A stretch of 64,000 nucleotides of DNA from Sphingobacteriaceae bacterium GW460-11-11-14-LB5 (GCA_002151545.1 CP021237.1:2542001-2606000), one strand, 5' to 3'. Shown: positions 27,054 to 35,935, counted from the first letter of the stretch. Translations and numbers: made by a program. The notes: generated by a model not told the origin, from the sequence alone.

Positions 27054-27086
27054 ACCGGAAGCGTTGTCGCGCTTTCGGTTTTTTTT
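27054..27086 (+). terminator. Plus-strand terminator-like hairpin
   Basis: ACCGGAAGCG (27054-27063) pairs with CGCTTTCGGT (27070-27079, one G-U) and is followed by eight Ts. It points rightwards, opposite to all genes nearby. It could stop antisense transcription into fecR, or the hairpin may have another role in the minus-strand RNA. Confidence 0.5.
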
Positions 27087-27191
27087 AAAGGTAGAATGCT
27101 AAATTTCTGGTAGTTTTTTCATCATAAAGTTTAGTTAGTTCGTGAATTGGTTGGTTGATTTCTCGGCTGTTTATAGAAAAGCCATTCTTGT

Positions 27192-28316
27192 TTAATTTCC
27201 TGATACAGTAAGTATTTTACCCTTTACCTCAATATGTACATGGTTAAGTTCTAATATTTTAAAAACCTCTGCCAGATTACTGTTCTTCGGTATTTCGCCT
27301 ACATATTTTTCTGGTCTGATTTTGCCCTGATAAACCACATCCACATCATACCAGCGCGAAATTTGCCGCATAACGGTTTGCAAATCATCATTATCGAAAG
27401 AAAAAATATTGTTCTTCCAGGCCATTTCTTTATCGATATCGACCTGTTGATTGACAGATAACCTGGCATTGTATGCATTAAACTGCGATTGTTCACCCGG
27501 GTGCAGATTTACCGTGGCCGATGCAGCACTCACTTTTACGGCACCTTCTAACAAGGTGGTTTTAACCATAGGCTCATCGCCGTAGGCGTTAACATTAAAG
27601 TGTGTGCCTAAAACTTCTACGGTTTGGGCATCTGTTTTTACCCTGAAAGGACGGGTATGGTCTTTCGAAACTTCGAAATAGGCTTCTCCATTTAGCTCAA
27701 CTACCCTTTCGTTTTTGGCAAATGCATAAGGGTACTTTAAGGTTGTGGCTGCATTAAGCCAAACTTTTGTACCATCAGGCAGGCTTACCTGATATTGTCC
27801 ACCTCTTGGCGTTGCAATGGTATTTGAGCCGCTAATAGCCGCAGCATTCGGAATTTCTTTGATAATATATTCGAGCTGGCCGTTTTTAGCCTTACGGATG
27901 ATGATACCATTTTGATTGGCAATCTGACCATTTTTAGCATCATCCAGATCGACAACAGTTCCATCAGCCAGTGTAAGCACCGCCTGATGTCCGCCAGGAA
28001 GAATATCTTTCAGTTCTGTTTTGGCTGTTAATGAGGTGGCATTGCGCTGTACAATAAAATAAAGTCCTAAGCTAAAGCATAAAATAATACTTGCCGCAAT
28101 GGCAAAACGCTTAACCATAACCATTTTTAAAGACCTGCTGCGAGGACTTAATTGGTTCCAAACTTCCTGTTTACTGGATTCTATAAGTGCATGACTGGGT
28201 GCTTCTTTTTGAAAAGTGAGCTGAAGGTACCAATCTTCAATAATAGTCACCTCCTCAGGCGTACAGTTGCCCGCAAGATATTTATCTAAAAGCTTTTTCG
28301 CATTTTTCTCCATCAA
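27192..28316 (-). CDS. FecR-family anti-sigma factor
   Basis: 374 residues. Cytoplasmic N-terminus with an anti-sigma-like region (about 1-75; KKLLDKYLAGNCTPEEVTIIEDWY), one membrane segment (about 70-90; FAIAASIILCFSLGLYFIV), a periplasmic FecR domain (about 170-270; TPRGGQYQVSLPDGTKVWLNAATTLKYP) and a DUF4974-type C-terminus (FDNDDLQTVMRQISRWYDVDVVY ... ILELNHVHIEVKGKILTV). It holds the sigma factor encoded upstream inactive until the STN-type SusC signals ligand. There are 143 bases between it and the sigma gene. Confidence 0.96.
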   Translation of the reverse strand: MMEKNAKKLLDKYLAGNCTPEEVTIIEDWYLQLTFQKEAPSHALIESSKQEVWNQLSPRSRSLKMVMVKRFAIAASIILCFSLGLYFIVQRNATSLTAKTELKDILPGGHQAVLTLADGTVVDLDDAKNGQIANQNGIIIRKAKNGQLEYIIKEIPNAAAISGSNTIATPRGGQYQVSLPDGTKVWLNAATTLKYPYAFAKNERVVELNGEAYFEVSKDHTRPFRVKTDAQTVEVLGTHFNVNAYGDEPMVKTTLLEGAVKVSAASATVNLHPGEQSQFNAYNARLSVNQQVDIDKEMAWKNNIFSFDNDDLQTVMRQISRWYDVDVVYQGKIRPEKYVGEIPKNSNLAEVFKILELNHVHIEVKGKILTVSGN

Positions 28317-28459
28317 AAAAGAAGTTTGTTTGGTTAATTAAAGTATATACGGCGAAGGTATAGCCCTGGGGGTATCGGAAAATTATTTTTTTTTAAAATA
28401 TTTACAATACACCTTATTTTAAAGAGAAAAGACTGCATTTTTAAGCAGTTTTCAACAGA

Positions 28460-29044
28460 TTACCGATAGGTTTTCAAAAGAAAAGCAACATAAACCACCA
28501 GCCCTAACCGCGATTTAAGGATTCTTAGTGCTTTTTTAACCTGTGTTTTAACCGTTAATTCAGAAAGCCCCAGTTCGAGTGCAATTTCTTTATGCGATTT
28601 ATTTTCTTTTCGACTTAAAATAAATATTTCGCGCATTTTGGGTGGCAAAGCATCAATTTCCTGCTCAATTAATAGTGCCATTTGCTTTTCTCGCACCCGA
28701 TAATCAGTCGATACGTGATCCTGATCGATGTAATCCTGTAAAGAATCAACGTATTTACTTTCTACTTTTTGATGCGCAAACACATCCAGTACACGGTTAC
28801 GCACTGCTGTGTATAAATAAGCCGATAAATTACCGTCAGGAGCAACCTGCAAACGTTTCACCCAAAGCGATTCGAATAACTGGTGTAATACATCTTTTGC
28901 TTCTTCCTCATCATTTAAGCGCCTGCTGGCATGGATAAAAAGTAGTCCATAAAAGCGGTTATAAATTTCAGTAAAAGCCAATTCGTCACCTTGAGTTAAC
29001 AAGAATGCCAATTCGCTATCAGAATATGAACCGTAAACACGCAT
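28460..29044 (-). CDS. ECF RNA polymerase sigma factor
   Basis: 194 residues from the ATG at 29044 (MRVYGSYSDSELAFLL), preferred over the upstream ATG at 29074 because a -7 promoter element lies at 29055-29062 between them. Region 2 (about 20-90; AFTEIYNRFYGLLFIHASRRLNDEEEAKDVLHQLFESLW) and region 4 (about 125-180; LPPKMREIFILSRKENKSHKEIALELGLSELTVKTQVKKAL) are complete. It is the partner of the adjacent FecR protein and should drive the SusC block downstream. Confidence 0.95.
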   Translation of the reverse strand: MRVYGSYSDSELAFLLTQGDELAFTEIYNRFYGLLFIHASRRLNDEEEAKDVLHQLFESLWVKRLQVAPDGNLSAYLYTAVRNRVLDVFAHQKVESKYVDSLQDYIDQDHVSTDYRVREKQMALLIEQEIDALPPKMREIFILSRKENKSHKEIALELGLSELTVKTQVKKALRILKSRLGLVVYVAFLLKTYR

Positions 29045-29054
29045 AGAGATCACA

Positions 29055-29062
29055 CAAAGATA
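29055..29062 (-). promoter_or_regulatory. -7 promoter element of the ECF sigma gene
   Basis: TATCTTTG on the minus strand fits TAnnTTTG and ends 10 bases before the chosen ATG, which implies a very short leader. No TTTG is present at the expected -33 distance. Confidence 0.5.
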
Positions 29063-29248
29063 ATACAAATACAATCGGTTTCATTGTACCATATTAGCAC
29101 TTATCTTACTGAAATATTCATATTTACAGCTTTTTTACAATGAATTAGCGCATTTTACAGCTCATAGAGAAAAATTAAACAATTTTCAAAGGTTTTGTGA
29201 TCAAAAAACGACCATAAATAAACTAACTTATTATTTAATCATGAATTT

Positions 29249-29265
29249 AGTCGATGAGACACTGA
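29249..29265. repeat. Degenerate copy of the GTGAGACACC palindrome
   Basis: TAGTCGATGAGACACTGA resembles the palindromes at 13821-13877 and 14297-14323, with mismatches in both arms. As at 14 kb, it borders a block of family-1 repeats. Confidence 0.45.
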
Positions 29266-29299
29266 AATAAATTTAAGTTATCCCGTCTTTACACCAGCA

Positions 29300-30532
29300 T
29301 CCCTGCAGAAAAAGCGTAACTAGCCCCGGGCGAAGCGGCATCCCCGAAGCGCAGCGGAGGGATACAGCGAAGCACGGGAAAAAACTTTAATAAGTAGCAC
29401 ATGCAAGCCGCTTCTAAAAATGAATAAAGTCCTGTTTTCGAAAACCAAAGTGCAGCGCGTTGTAGGTCCGGCAGTCCTTCTTTCCGCTTCTATCTTTTTG
29501 TGATGGTTAGCATGATAATGTGGCTTAGTGCAACAAAAAGGATAGCCACTACAATAAGGTTTATTGAACAAAGGCCTGTTCATTAAAACCACAAATATTT
29601 CTCGAAAGGAAATTTTTGCCCCTATTTTTTGCAGTACCAGCGTAACTAGCCCCGGGCGTAGCGGCATCCCCAAAGCGCAGCGGAGGGATACAGCGAAGCA
29701 CGGGAAAAAACTTTAATCGTTACACAGGCAAGCCGCTTCGAAAAAACGCATAAAGTCCTGTTTTTGTAAAGCAAGTGCAGCGTACTGTAGGTCGGGCAGT
29801 CCTTCTTTCCGCTTTTATCTTTTTGTGATGGTTAGCATGATAATGTGGCTTGGTGGAGCAAAAAGGATAACCGCTACAATAAGGTTTATTGAACAAAGGC
29901 CTGTTCATTAAAACCACAAATATTTCTCGAAAGGAAATTTTTGCCCTTATTTTTTTTGCAGTACCAGCGTAACTAGCCCCCGGGCGTAGCGGCATCCCCG
30001 AAGCGCAGCGCAGGGATACAGCAAAGCACGGGAAAAAACTTTATCGTTGCACAGGCAAGCCGCTTCGAAAAAAAGCATAAATTCCTGTTTTGTAAAGCAA
30101 GTGCAGTGCGCTGTAGGTCCGGCAGTCCTTCTTCCGCTTTTATCTTTTTGTGATGGCTGAGGGGATAATGTGGCTTAGTGCAACAAAAAGGATAACCGCT
30201 ACAATAAGGTTTATTGAACAAAGGCCTGTTCATTAAAACCACAAATATTTCTCAAGGAAATTTTTAGCCCTCATTTTTTGCAGTGCCCGGCGTAACTAGC
30301 CACGGGCGTAGCGGCATCCCCGAAGCGCAGCGGAGGGATACAGCGAAGCACGGGAAAAAACTTTAATAGCTGCACAGGCAATGCGCTCCAAAAAAATATT
30401 CTATGTAAAGCAGTGTTTTTTGCCCTGTAAGTCTGAAAGTCCTTCTTTCCGCTTTTTGTGATGGTTAACAGAATGTTGTGGGTTAGTGTAACGTAAAGGA
30501 TAGCCGCTTCAATAAGATTGATATATTGGCTT
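29300..30532. repeat. Tandem array of about 325-bp hairpin-rich units (family 1)
   Basis: Three full units and a shortened fourth begin at the motif CGTAACTAGCC near 29315, 29641, 29969 and 30291 (spacing 326, 328, 322). Each unit has module A, a GC-rich hairpin (GGCATCCCCGAAGCGCAGCG, GGAGGGATACAGCGAAGCACGGG, then AAAAAACTTTA), and module B, a hairpin with arms TATCTTTTTGTG and CAACAAAAAGGATAG inside CCTTCTTTCCGCTT ... CTACAATAAGG, then AAAGGCCTGTTCATTAAAACC. The frames that recur on the minus strand here (ORFs with NRPLFNKPYCSGYPF) follow the repeat and are not believable genes. The array ends exactly at the stop of the DUF1772 gene. Confidence 0.92.
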
Positions 30533-31030
30533 TTAAGGATTTCGGCTTAATATTACAGCATAGGCGACCAGTACAATACAGATAAATGAAGCGATGGTTC
30601 TGATCCGATGGAATAAATTCCAGTCTGGTTCGAATTTTTGGCGTAATGCAGTAAGTTCAGTTGCATGCAGCTGATCAAGATTTGCCCCATCCAAAAGGTT
30701 ATTGAGGGGCACATTGCCTATGATGGTAACCAGAAAAACGCCACCAAAATACAATAAGCTTGCTGCTAAAAGCAGGTAAAATACCATGGGTTGTTCTCTG
30801 AAAAACCAAACACTTATGGGTAATATAACCAGCGTACCCATAAAGGAAATAAAAAATAACGGATTTAAAATCGCCCGGTTAATGGATTGCATGGCTTGTA
30901 AAAAGGAAGCATCGGAAAGACGGGCAAGGCCTGGAATAACGGAACAGGAATACGCATAAAAAAGGCCACCAATAAGCGCAGTAGAAACTGTGCTCAATAA
31001 AAGAACTAAGTTTTTGACATTCATAAACAA
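30533..31030 (-). CDS. DUF1772 membrane protein
   Basis: 165 residues (an ATG two codons in, at 31024, is equally possible). Four predicted membrane segments: about 8-28, 57-77, 82-104 and 143-162. The segment GNVPLNNLLDGANLDQL and the loop with LRQKFEPDWNLFHRIRTIAS match the DUF1772/anthrone-oxygenase-like family (PF08592). Function in bacteria is not settled. It is a single gene whose stop abuts the repeat array. Confidence 0.88.
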   Translation of the reverse strand: MFMNVKNLVLLLSTVSTALIGGLFYAYSCSVIPGLARLSDASFLQAMQSINRAILNPLFFISFMGTLVILPISVWFFREQPMVFYLLLAASLLYFGGVFLVTIIGNVPLNNLLDGANLDQLHATELTALRQKFEPDWNLFHRIRTIASFICIVLVAYAVILSRNP

Positions 31031-31089
31031 TTGCTTTAAAGTATCCGTATCCTAAAGAGTATGACGAATTTAAGCAAAAACGTTATCCA

Positions 31090-31131
31090 AAAAAAAATCC
31101 TATCTAAAAAAAGAGCGCTAATTTAGATAGG
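31090..31131 (-). terminator. Terminator of the cold-shock-like gene
   Basis: Minus-strand stem CCTATCTAAA (31131-31122) / TTTAGATAGG (31108-31099) with a 13-base loop, followed by A and a run of nine Ts (31097-31089). It lies about 200 bases after the cold-shock-like stop at 31330. The rest of 31031-31329 is A+T-rich and shows no gene. Confidence 0.8.
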
Positions 31132-31329
31132 AGAGAGAGATAATCCAGATATGAAATTTAATAGGTAGATGTTAAATAAAAAATTTTAATGCTTATTGCT
31201 CCCAAACCAAACGCCGTCTGCTTTAAAATTTCAAATTTTCATTGGTGTTGGCGAAGATCGTACTCTGTCCCTATTTCCAGCAATAGGTTACACAGATCGG
31301 TCTGTTTTCGTTATGGATCGGTGTAAATG

Positions 31330-31551
31330 CTAATCGAAACCCATATTCAGAACGACGATATTAGTCGCCTGGCATCCCACCTGCCCTTGTTCTAAATCAA
31401 AGCGAACCTTGGTTCCTACGATTAAAGAAGGGCGATAAATCCCAATCAGTTTCTGGTTATCCGCATAAATCATTTCTTTTCCACCATCGGGTGCGATAAA
31501 CCCGAAACCTCTTATCGGATTATACCATTTAATCACTCCTGTATACATCAT
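31330..31551 (-). CDS. Cold-shock-domain-like protein
   Basis: 73 residues. TGVIKWYNPIRGFGFIAPDGGKEMIYADNQKLIG matches the start of a cold-shock domain (GxVKWFNxxKGFGFI) with the RNP1-like GFGFI, and VGTKVRFDLEQGQVGCQATNIVVL matches the end. RNP2 (VFVH) is replaced by MIYA, so nucleic-acid binding may differ from CspA. It is presumably an RNA chaperone. It diverges from the LytTR regulator at 31673. Confidence 0.85.
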   Translation of the reverse strand: MMYTGVIKWYNPIRGFGFIAPDGGKEMIYADNQKLIGIYRPSLIVGTKVRFDLEQGQVGCQATNIVVLNMGFD

Positions 31552-31672
31552 AAAGCACTTTTTTACCTTAAATTAGCCAATAGAAAGAAAATTTTAGGCG
31601 AAACGGGATAAAGCGTTCTATTTTCGGTATGAAAAGGTGTAATTTCGTTATGTGTACCAAGAAGATTAACAA

Positions 31673-32398
31673 ATGATTAAGTGTATAGCCATTGATGACC
31701 AACAAAACTCGATTTCCGGTCTTGAAAAATATATAGCAGATACCCCGAATATGAAGCTTCTGGCCAGTTACACCGATCCGGTAGTAGCCCTGAACGCGCT
31801 TAAAAATATAGACCAGGTAGATGTGATATTTATGGACATCCAAATGCCACAGATTTCGGGCATCGAACTTTCTAAAGCCATCCGCTCTAAAACCAGAAAA
31901 CTGATATTTACCACTTCCCATGAGGAATATGCGTTTGAAGCATTCGAAGCAGAAGCTGATGCTTATTTACTTAAACCTTACGGCTACGCAAAATTTGCCT
32001 TAACAGTAAACCGTGTTTTTGAGAAGGAAATAGAAAAGACAAGTCAGGAAACTTATTTTTTGGTCAAAAATAAATCAGAAGACCACAAAGCCGTTTTAGT
32101 GCACTATGCAGATATCATTGCTTTCGAAAGCTTCCACAACTATGTTAAAATCCATACCAAAGAGAAAATAATTATTGCTTATTTAAGCTTGAAAGATGTT
32201 AAAGAACAACTGAACATTAAAAAAGGCTTTATCCAGCTGCATAGGGGTTATATTATCTCCATTAATCATATTTTACATGTAGAGGGCACGAGGGTAACCC
32301 TTTCTAACCATACCAGCTTTACTGTTGGCGACCTTTATTACAATGATTTCCGTGATTTCTTCACCGATAAACTCATCACCAGTAAGCGCAATAAGTAA
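31673..32398 (+). CDS. LytTR-family response regulator
   Basis: 241 residues. Receiver domain (1-120) with acidic pocket Asp8/Asp9, phospho-acceptor Asp55 (VIFMDIQMP), Thr near 86 (IFTTSH) and Lys (LLKPYG). C-terminal LytTR DNA-binding domain (about 140-235; HYADIIAFESFHNYVKIHTKE ... FIQLHRGYIISINHI). No sensor kinase of the LytS type is next to it, so the partner is encoded elsewhere. The gene ends at a shared terminator with the Hc1-like gene. Confidence 0.94.
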   Translation: MIKCIAIDDQQNSISGLEKYIADTPNMKLLASYTDPVVALNALKNIDQVDVIFMDIQMPQISGIELSKAIRSKTRKLIFTTSHEEYAFEAFEAEADAYLLKPYGYAKFALTVNRVFEKEIEKTSQETYFLVKNKSEDHKAVLVHYADIIAFESFHNYVKIHTKEKIIIAYLSLKDVKEQLNIKKGFIQLHRGYIISINHILHVEGTRVTLSNHTSFTVGDLYYNDFRDFFTDKLITSKRNK

Positions 32399-32440
32399 TT
32401 TTCACATGGGAATAAGGCATTGAAGATGAGATAAGTACCT

Positions 32441-32480
32441 AAAAAGAAAGCCCGCGTAATAAAACACGGGCTTTCTTTTT
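32441..32480. terminator. Bidirectional intrinsic terminator
   Basis: 17-bp inverted repeat with one mismatch (32441-32457 and 32464-32480; core GAAAGCCCGCGT / ACACGGGCTTTC), A-run on the left and T-run on the right. It separates the LytTR gene (+) from the Hc1-like gene (-). Confidence 0.93.
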
Positions 32481-32495
32481 AAAAGCGATAACAAA

Positions 32496-32675
32496 TTATT
32501 TAGCGCTATTTTTTTTATCAGTTACTTCAGCTCTAATTTCCTGGGCTAAAACTTTTAGGTCTTGCATTGCTTTACGCACACGTGTACCAGCTGCAGCATT
32601 ACCACCATCATAAAACTTAGTTACATCTGCTTCAACAGAAGAGATTAGATCTTGTACTTTTTTAAATTTGTCCAT
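32496..32675 (-). CDS. Histone-H1-like (Hc1) small protein
   Basis: 59 residues: begins MDKFKKVQDLISSVEADVTK, continues FYDGGNAAAGTRVRKAMQDL and ends in a lysine-containing tail (EVTDKKNSAK). This matches the short Hc1-type proteins found throughout Bacteroidota, which are basic coiled proteins thought to bind DNA. The ATG follows an A+T-rich leader with purines, and the gene is followed by the shared terminator at 32441-32480. It is genuinely coding although short. The 32676-32960 stretch upstream is A+T-rich promoter sequence for this gene and for the AraC-type gene. Confidence 0.9.
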   Translation of the reverse strand: MDKFKKVQDLISSVEADVTKFYDGGNAAAGTRVRKAMQDLKVLAQEIRAEVTDKKNSAK

Positions 32676-32960
32676 AATTTTCTTTTATAGGGATGGAAGT
32701 TTCCATCAATTAAATAATATTGCTTTCCGCTCTACAATAAACGGGCCGCAAAACTATTGCTTTTTATAAATTAAACAAACGTTTATACCAAATCATTATT
32801 GCGAATAGTTTAAAATTAATGGCGATAGCAGCCTTATTAGCCCCGTTTTTAACCAAAAACAACTTCATTTTTAGCATTTTATGCACCAAATTTTCAAGAA
32901 TAAAAAATTTACAATTAGGGTAATTTAATTTAACAATTATGTTTTATCTTGGTTGGAAAT

Positions 32961-34172
32961 ATGCAGTCTTTGAACCTTATTGTTAGTACCAGTTGTCTAT
33001 TCTTACTTTTATTCTCTATGCACCTTTTTTTCGCAAAAAAAGGGAATAAACTGCTTAACATTCTGCTGTCGGTAATCTTTTTTGCCCGCTTTGGTCAAAT
33101 TTTAACTTCATTGCTTTTTAAATCTGGTCAGCCCAATACCTTAGCCTTCTTTTATCAGACTTTTACGCCTTTGTATTATGCTGCACCTGCCTGCTTTTAC
33201 CTCTACATCACAGGCTTTCTGCAGGATCGTAAAAGTTTAGAAAAAATAGAATGGCTTCATTTTTTACCCGCTTTACTGGCTGTTATCCATGTTATTCCAT
33301 GGCATTTCACTACCGCACTCGATTGGGATTTGATAGGAAAGCAGTTAGCAGAAAATGGTTACTTCTCACTGAAAGCAAAAAGTGGATTGTTTCCGCCATA
33401 TTTCCATTACTTATTCAGGCCCATACTGGTATTTGGTTATTTATGCCTGACCTGGATTGCCGTTCTCCGCCTAAAAAACAACACACAACAAATACTCGAA
33501 GGTGAAGGCAGAAAATGGATCATCTTTTTTCTCCGGATTGCCACCTTCTTCCAGCTGTTTAGTTTGGTACCCATTATTTTAAGAGGTTTACACATTCCAT
33601 ATGTTAATGCTTCGTTTATTGTGCTCAATTGCCTGGCGCTGCTGGTCATTTTATTATATGCGCTTCACAAGCCTTATATTTTTTATGGCTATTTGCTGGT
33701 GGCTGTAGACTGGACTAAAAAACCTGCAGCTAAGAAAACAGAAACTGATGCCTCACTAATTTCCTCATCAGAAGAAGAGGCAAAACCTACGCATGCAGCT
33801 GTCAAAAAAATTAATCTTCTGGATGCCCAGCTGTCTGACTATGCCCTAGCGATGAAAGAAATAATGCAGGGAGAACAACTTTACCTGGTTCACGATTTTC
33901 AGATTATCGATCTGGCGGCCAAACTTAATATCCCGATCCACCATTGCTCTTTTGTAATTAACAAACATATCGGGAAAAATTTCCGCGACTGGATAAACAG
34001 CTACCGGGTAGATCATTTTTTAAAGCAGTATCCGCTTAAATCGGATAAAATAACCATCGAAGCCATTGCTTCTGAAGCCGGTTTTAAAAGTCTGGCTACG
34101 TTTTACAATGCATTTAAAAAAGAAACGGGTTTAATGCCAACCTCCTATTTTGCACAGGAATTAAGTCATTAA
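32961..34172 (+). CDS. Membrane-anchored AraC-family regulator
   Basis: 403 residues from the ATG at 32961 (MQSLNLIVSTS); a longer frame would need a TTG start. Seven hydrophobic segments fill residues about 3-245, followed by a linker and a C-terminal AraC helix-turn-helix pair (about 300-400; DLAAKLNIPIHHCSFVINKHIGKNFRDWINSYRV, ITIEAIASEAGFKSLATFYNAFKKETGLMPTSYF). Such proteins join membrane sensing to transcription; the target is unknown. Confidence 0.92.
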   Translation: MQSLNLIVSTSCLFLLLFSMHLFFAKKGNKLLNILLSVIFFARFGQILTSLLFKSGQPNTLAFFYQTFTPLYYAAPACFYLYITGFLQDRKSLEKIEWLHFLPALLAVIHVIPWHFTTALDWDLIGKQLAENGYFSLKAKSGLFPPYFHYLFRPILVFGYLCLTWIAVLRLKNNTQQILEGEGRKWIIFFLRIATFFQLFSLVPIILRGLHIPYVNASFIVLNCLALLVILLYALHKPYIFYGYLLVAVDWTKKPAAKKTETDASLISSSEEEAKPTHAAVKKINLLDAQLSDYALAMKEIMQGEQLYLVHDFQIIDLAAKLNIPIHHCSFVINKHIGKNFRDWINSYRVDHFLKQYPLKSDKITIEAIASEAGFKSLATFYNAFKKETGLMPTSYFAQELSH

Positions 34173-34346
34173 ACTATTATTAACCCATTTTTAGTCTAAC
34201 GATCGTATCGTTAGAGGCCACAACCGCTGTGTATTTCACCAAAAATTGAAATACCAGTTATCTTTGATTAGAGATCATCATATGCTTATGTTATTTCAAA
34301 TGAGTATGCTTTAAATCGTTTCTCAAAAATCTAAACCGCCTGAACT

Positions 34347-34958
34347 ATGCCCTATTCAACATCATTTTTACGTCCGCTTTTCGATTATATTGAGCAGTTC
34401 TATCCCCTATCTGAAGCCTTTAAAGCCGAACATGAAAAATCTTGTAAGCTCATCCATGTCAAAAAAAATAAACATATCCTTTCTCCAATAGACAGTAATG
34501 CTTCGTTATATTTTTTGGTTAAAGGGCTCGTTCGTGGCTTTGTACGTGATGGCAAAAAGGATATCAGCACCTGGTTTAGCTTTGGAAATGAATTAATAGG
34601 CGCTATACGTCACCCTGACCAGCAGCCTAGTCATTCGATAGAATACCTGCAGGCCCTGGAAGACTGCCAGCTGATCTGTATTCCTTACACCCTAATCGAT
34701 TTGATGTATGCCAACTATCCGGAGGCCAACCTGATCGGCAGAAAACTATTGGCGCTTCATTATTATGCGGCATCAGAAAGGTCGATCCTGGCCAGGATAC
34801 CAAAAGCGATGAGCAGGTACCGAAAACTCCAGCAAAGTGATCTGGACATCAACAGAATACCGCAGCGTTATCTGGCCAGCTACCTCGGCATGCGCTTTGA
34901 AACCCTGAGCAGAATCAGAAATAAAGTTTTAACACTCGATTACAGGCTGTGCTCTTAA
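34347..34958 (+). CDS. Crp/Fnr-family regulator-like protein
   Basis: 203 residues. Residues about 25-135 form a cyclic-nucleotide-binding-like beta barrel (KNKHILSPIDSNASLYFLVKGLVRGFVRDGKKDISTWFSFGNELIGAI). The C-terminal part (about 150-200) is a winged helix of the Crp type (RIPQRYLASYLGMRFETLSRIRNKV). The classical cAMP-contact residues are not recognisable, so the ligand is unknown. It stands alone. Confidence 0.9.
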   Translation: MPYSTSFLRPLFDYIEQFYPLSEAFKAEHEKSCKLIHVKKNKHILSPIDSNASLYFLVKGLVRGFVRDGKKDISTWFSFGNELIGAIRHPDQQPSHSIEYLQALEDCQLICIPYTLIDLMYANYPEANLIGRKLLALHYYAASERSILARIPKAMSRYRKLQQSDLDINRIPQRYLASYLGMRFETLSRIRNKVLTLDYRLCS

Positions 34959-35062
34959 TGATCGGCGGATATTTAATCCTCTACAACCCATCATGCTAAC
35001 ATTTAGGCATTCAATCTTTTACCGCTCCGGCCTTCTCCTTTTTTCCTTTCGGCTTCTTTTGC

Positions 35063-35070
35063 TAAATTTG
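35063..35070 (+). promoter_or_regulatory. -7 promoter element of map
   Basis: TAAATTTG fits TAnnTTTG. It ends 5 bases before the ATG at 35076, which would mean an almost leaderless message, so a start slightly downstream or another promoter remains possible. Confidence 0.35.
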
Positions 35071-35075
35071 CGGCA

Positions 35076-35876
35076 ATGATTTTATATAAAACCAACGAAG
35101 AAGTAGAACTGATGCAAATCAGTGCCTTACTGGTGAGCGATACCCTTGCAGAAGTAGCTAAAATATTAAAGCCAGGCATTACAACCCTGGAAATTGACAG
35201 GATAGCCAACGAATTTATACTTGATAACGGTGCTGTACCTTCCTTTTACAACTATAATGGCTTTCCTTTCCATATTATTACCTCGGTAAATGATGTGGTG
35301 GTACATGGCTTTCCGACTAAAGATGAATTGAAAGATGGCGATATTATCTCAGTAGATGTGGGGACCATAAAAAATGGTTTTCACGGCGATCATGCTTATA
35401 CTTTTATCATCGGAGAAGTATCGGAGGCAGTATTAAAGCTGGTTAAAACAACTAAGGAATCGCTTTTTCTTGGAATTAAAGAAGCTGTTGTAGGTAAACG
35501 CATAGGCGATATTGGCGCAGCTATCCAAAGCCATAACGAAAAGCAGGGTTACGGCGTTGTAAGAGACCTGGTTGGCCATGGTTTAGGTAAAGACATGCAT
35601 GAAGATCCGCAGGTACCTAATTATGGAAGAAAAGGCAATGGTTTACTATTACGAGAAAATCTGGTGGTGGCCATAGAGCCCATGATCAATATGGGTAAAA
35701 AAGACGTCTTTCTGGATGAAGATGGCTGGACAATCAGAACAGCAGACGGAAGTCCTTCTGTGCATTTTGAACATGATGTATGCATTAAAAAGGGTGAAGC
35801 GCTTATTCTCTCTAATTATGCGCCTATCGAAGCCGCAGAAAAGCAGAACAGCAACCTCAATACTTCTTATTACTAG
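35076..35876 (+). CDS. map: Type I methionine aminopeptidase
   Basis: 266 residues, the usual length. Removes the N-terminal methionine from new proteins in the cytoplasm. All metal-site residues are present: Asp94 (SVDVGT), Asp105 (HGDHAYTF), His168 (GHGLGKDMHEDP), Glu201 (AIEPMIN) and Glu232 (FEHDVCI), plus substrate-contact His77 (VVHGFP) and His175. It is a single gene, not in the ribosomal-protein operon where another copy is often found in Bacteroidota, so it may be a second methionine aminopeptidase. Confidence 0.96.
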   Translation: MILYKTNEEVELMQISALLVSDTLAEVAKILKPGITTLEIDRIANEFILDNGAVPSFYNYNGFPFHIITSVNDVVVHGFPTKDELKDGDIISVDVGTIKNGFHGDHAYTFIIGEVSEAVLKLVKTTKESLFLGIKEAVVGKRIGDIGAAIQSHNEKQGYGVVRDLVGHGLGKDMHEDPQVPNYGRKGNGLLLRENLVVAIEPMINMGKKDVFLDEDGWTIRTADGSPSVHFEHDVCIKKGEALILSNYAPIEAAEKQNSNLNTSYY

Positions 35877-35891
35877 AACAACAATACAACG

Positions 35892-35935
35892 CGCATGGAG
35901 ATTTTTGTGGCAACCTTCACTAAAAGCTCCATGCG
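35892..35935. terminator. Weak convergent hairpin between map and ldhA
   Basis: CGCATGGAG (35892-35900) and CTCCATGCG (35927-35935) form a 9-bp stem with a 26-base loop. The following tract is T-rich but interrupted, so terminator strength is doubtful. Confidence 0.45.

Noticed and set aside
29320..30242. Three similar minus-strand frames with NRPLFNKPYCSGYPF
   Set aside because: They repeat because the underlying 325-bp units repeat; frames are broken differently in each unit and the sequence is hairpin-dominated, so they are not genes.
29300..30532. CRISPR array
   Set aside because: Units are about 325 bases and similar along nearly their whole length; there are no short repeats with unique spacers and no cas genes.
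31568..31921. 117-codon minus-strand frame
   Set aside because: It is antisense to the LytTR response regulator, whose domains are unambiguous.
32949..32960. TTG start four codons upstream for the AraC-type gene
   Set aside because: An ATG at 32961 gives the usual N-terminus before the first membrane segment; TTG starts are rare in this group.
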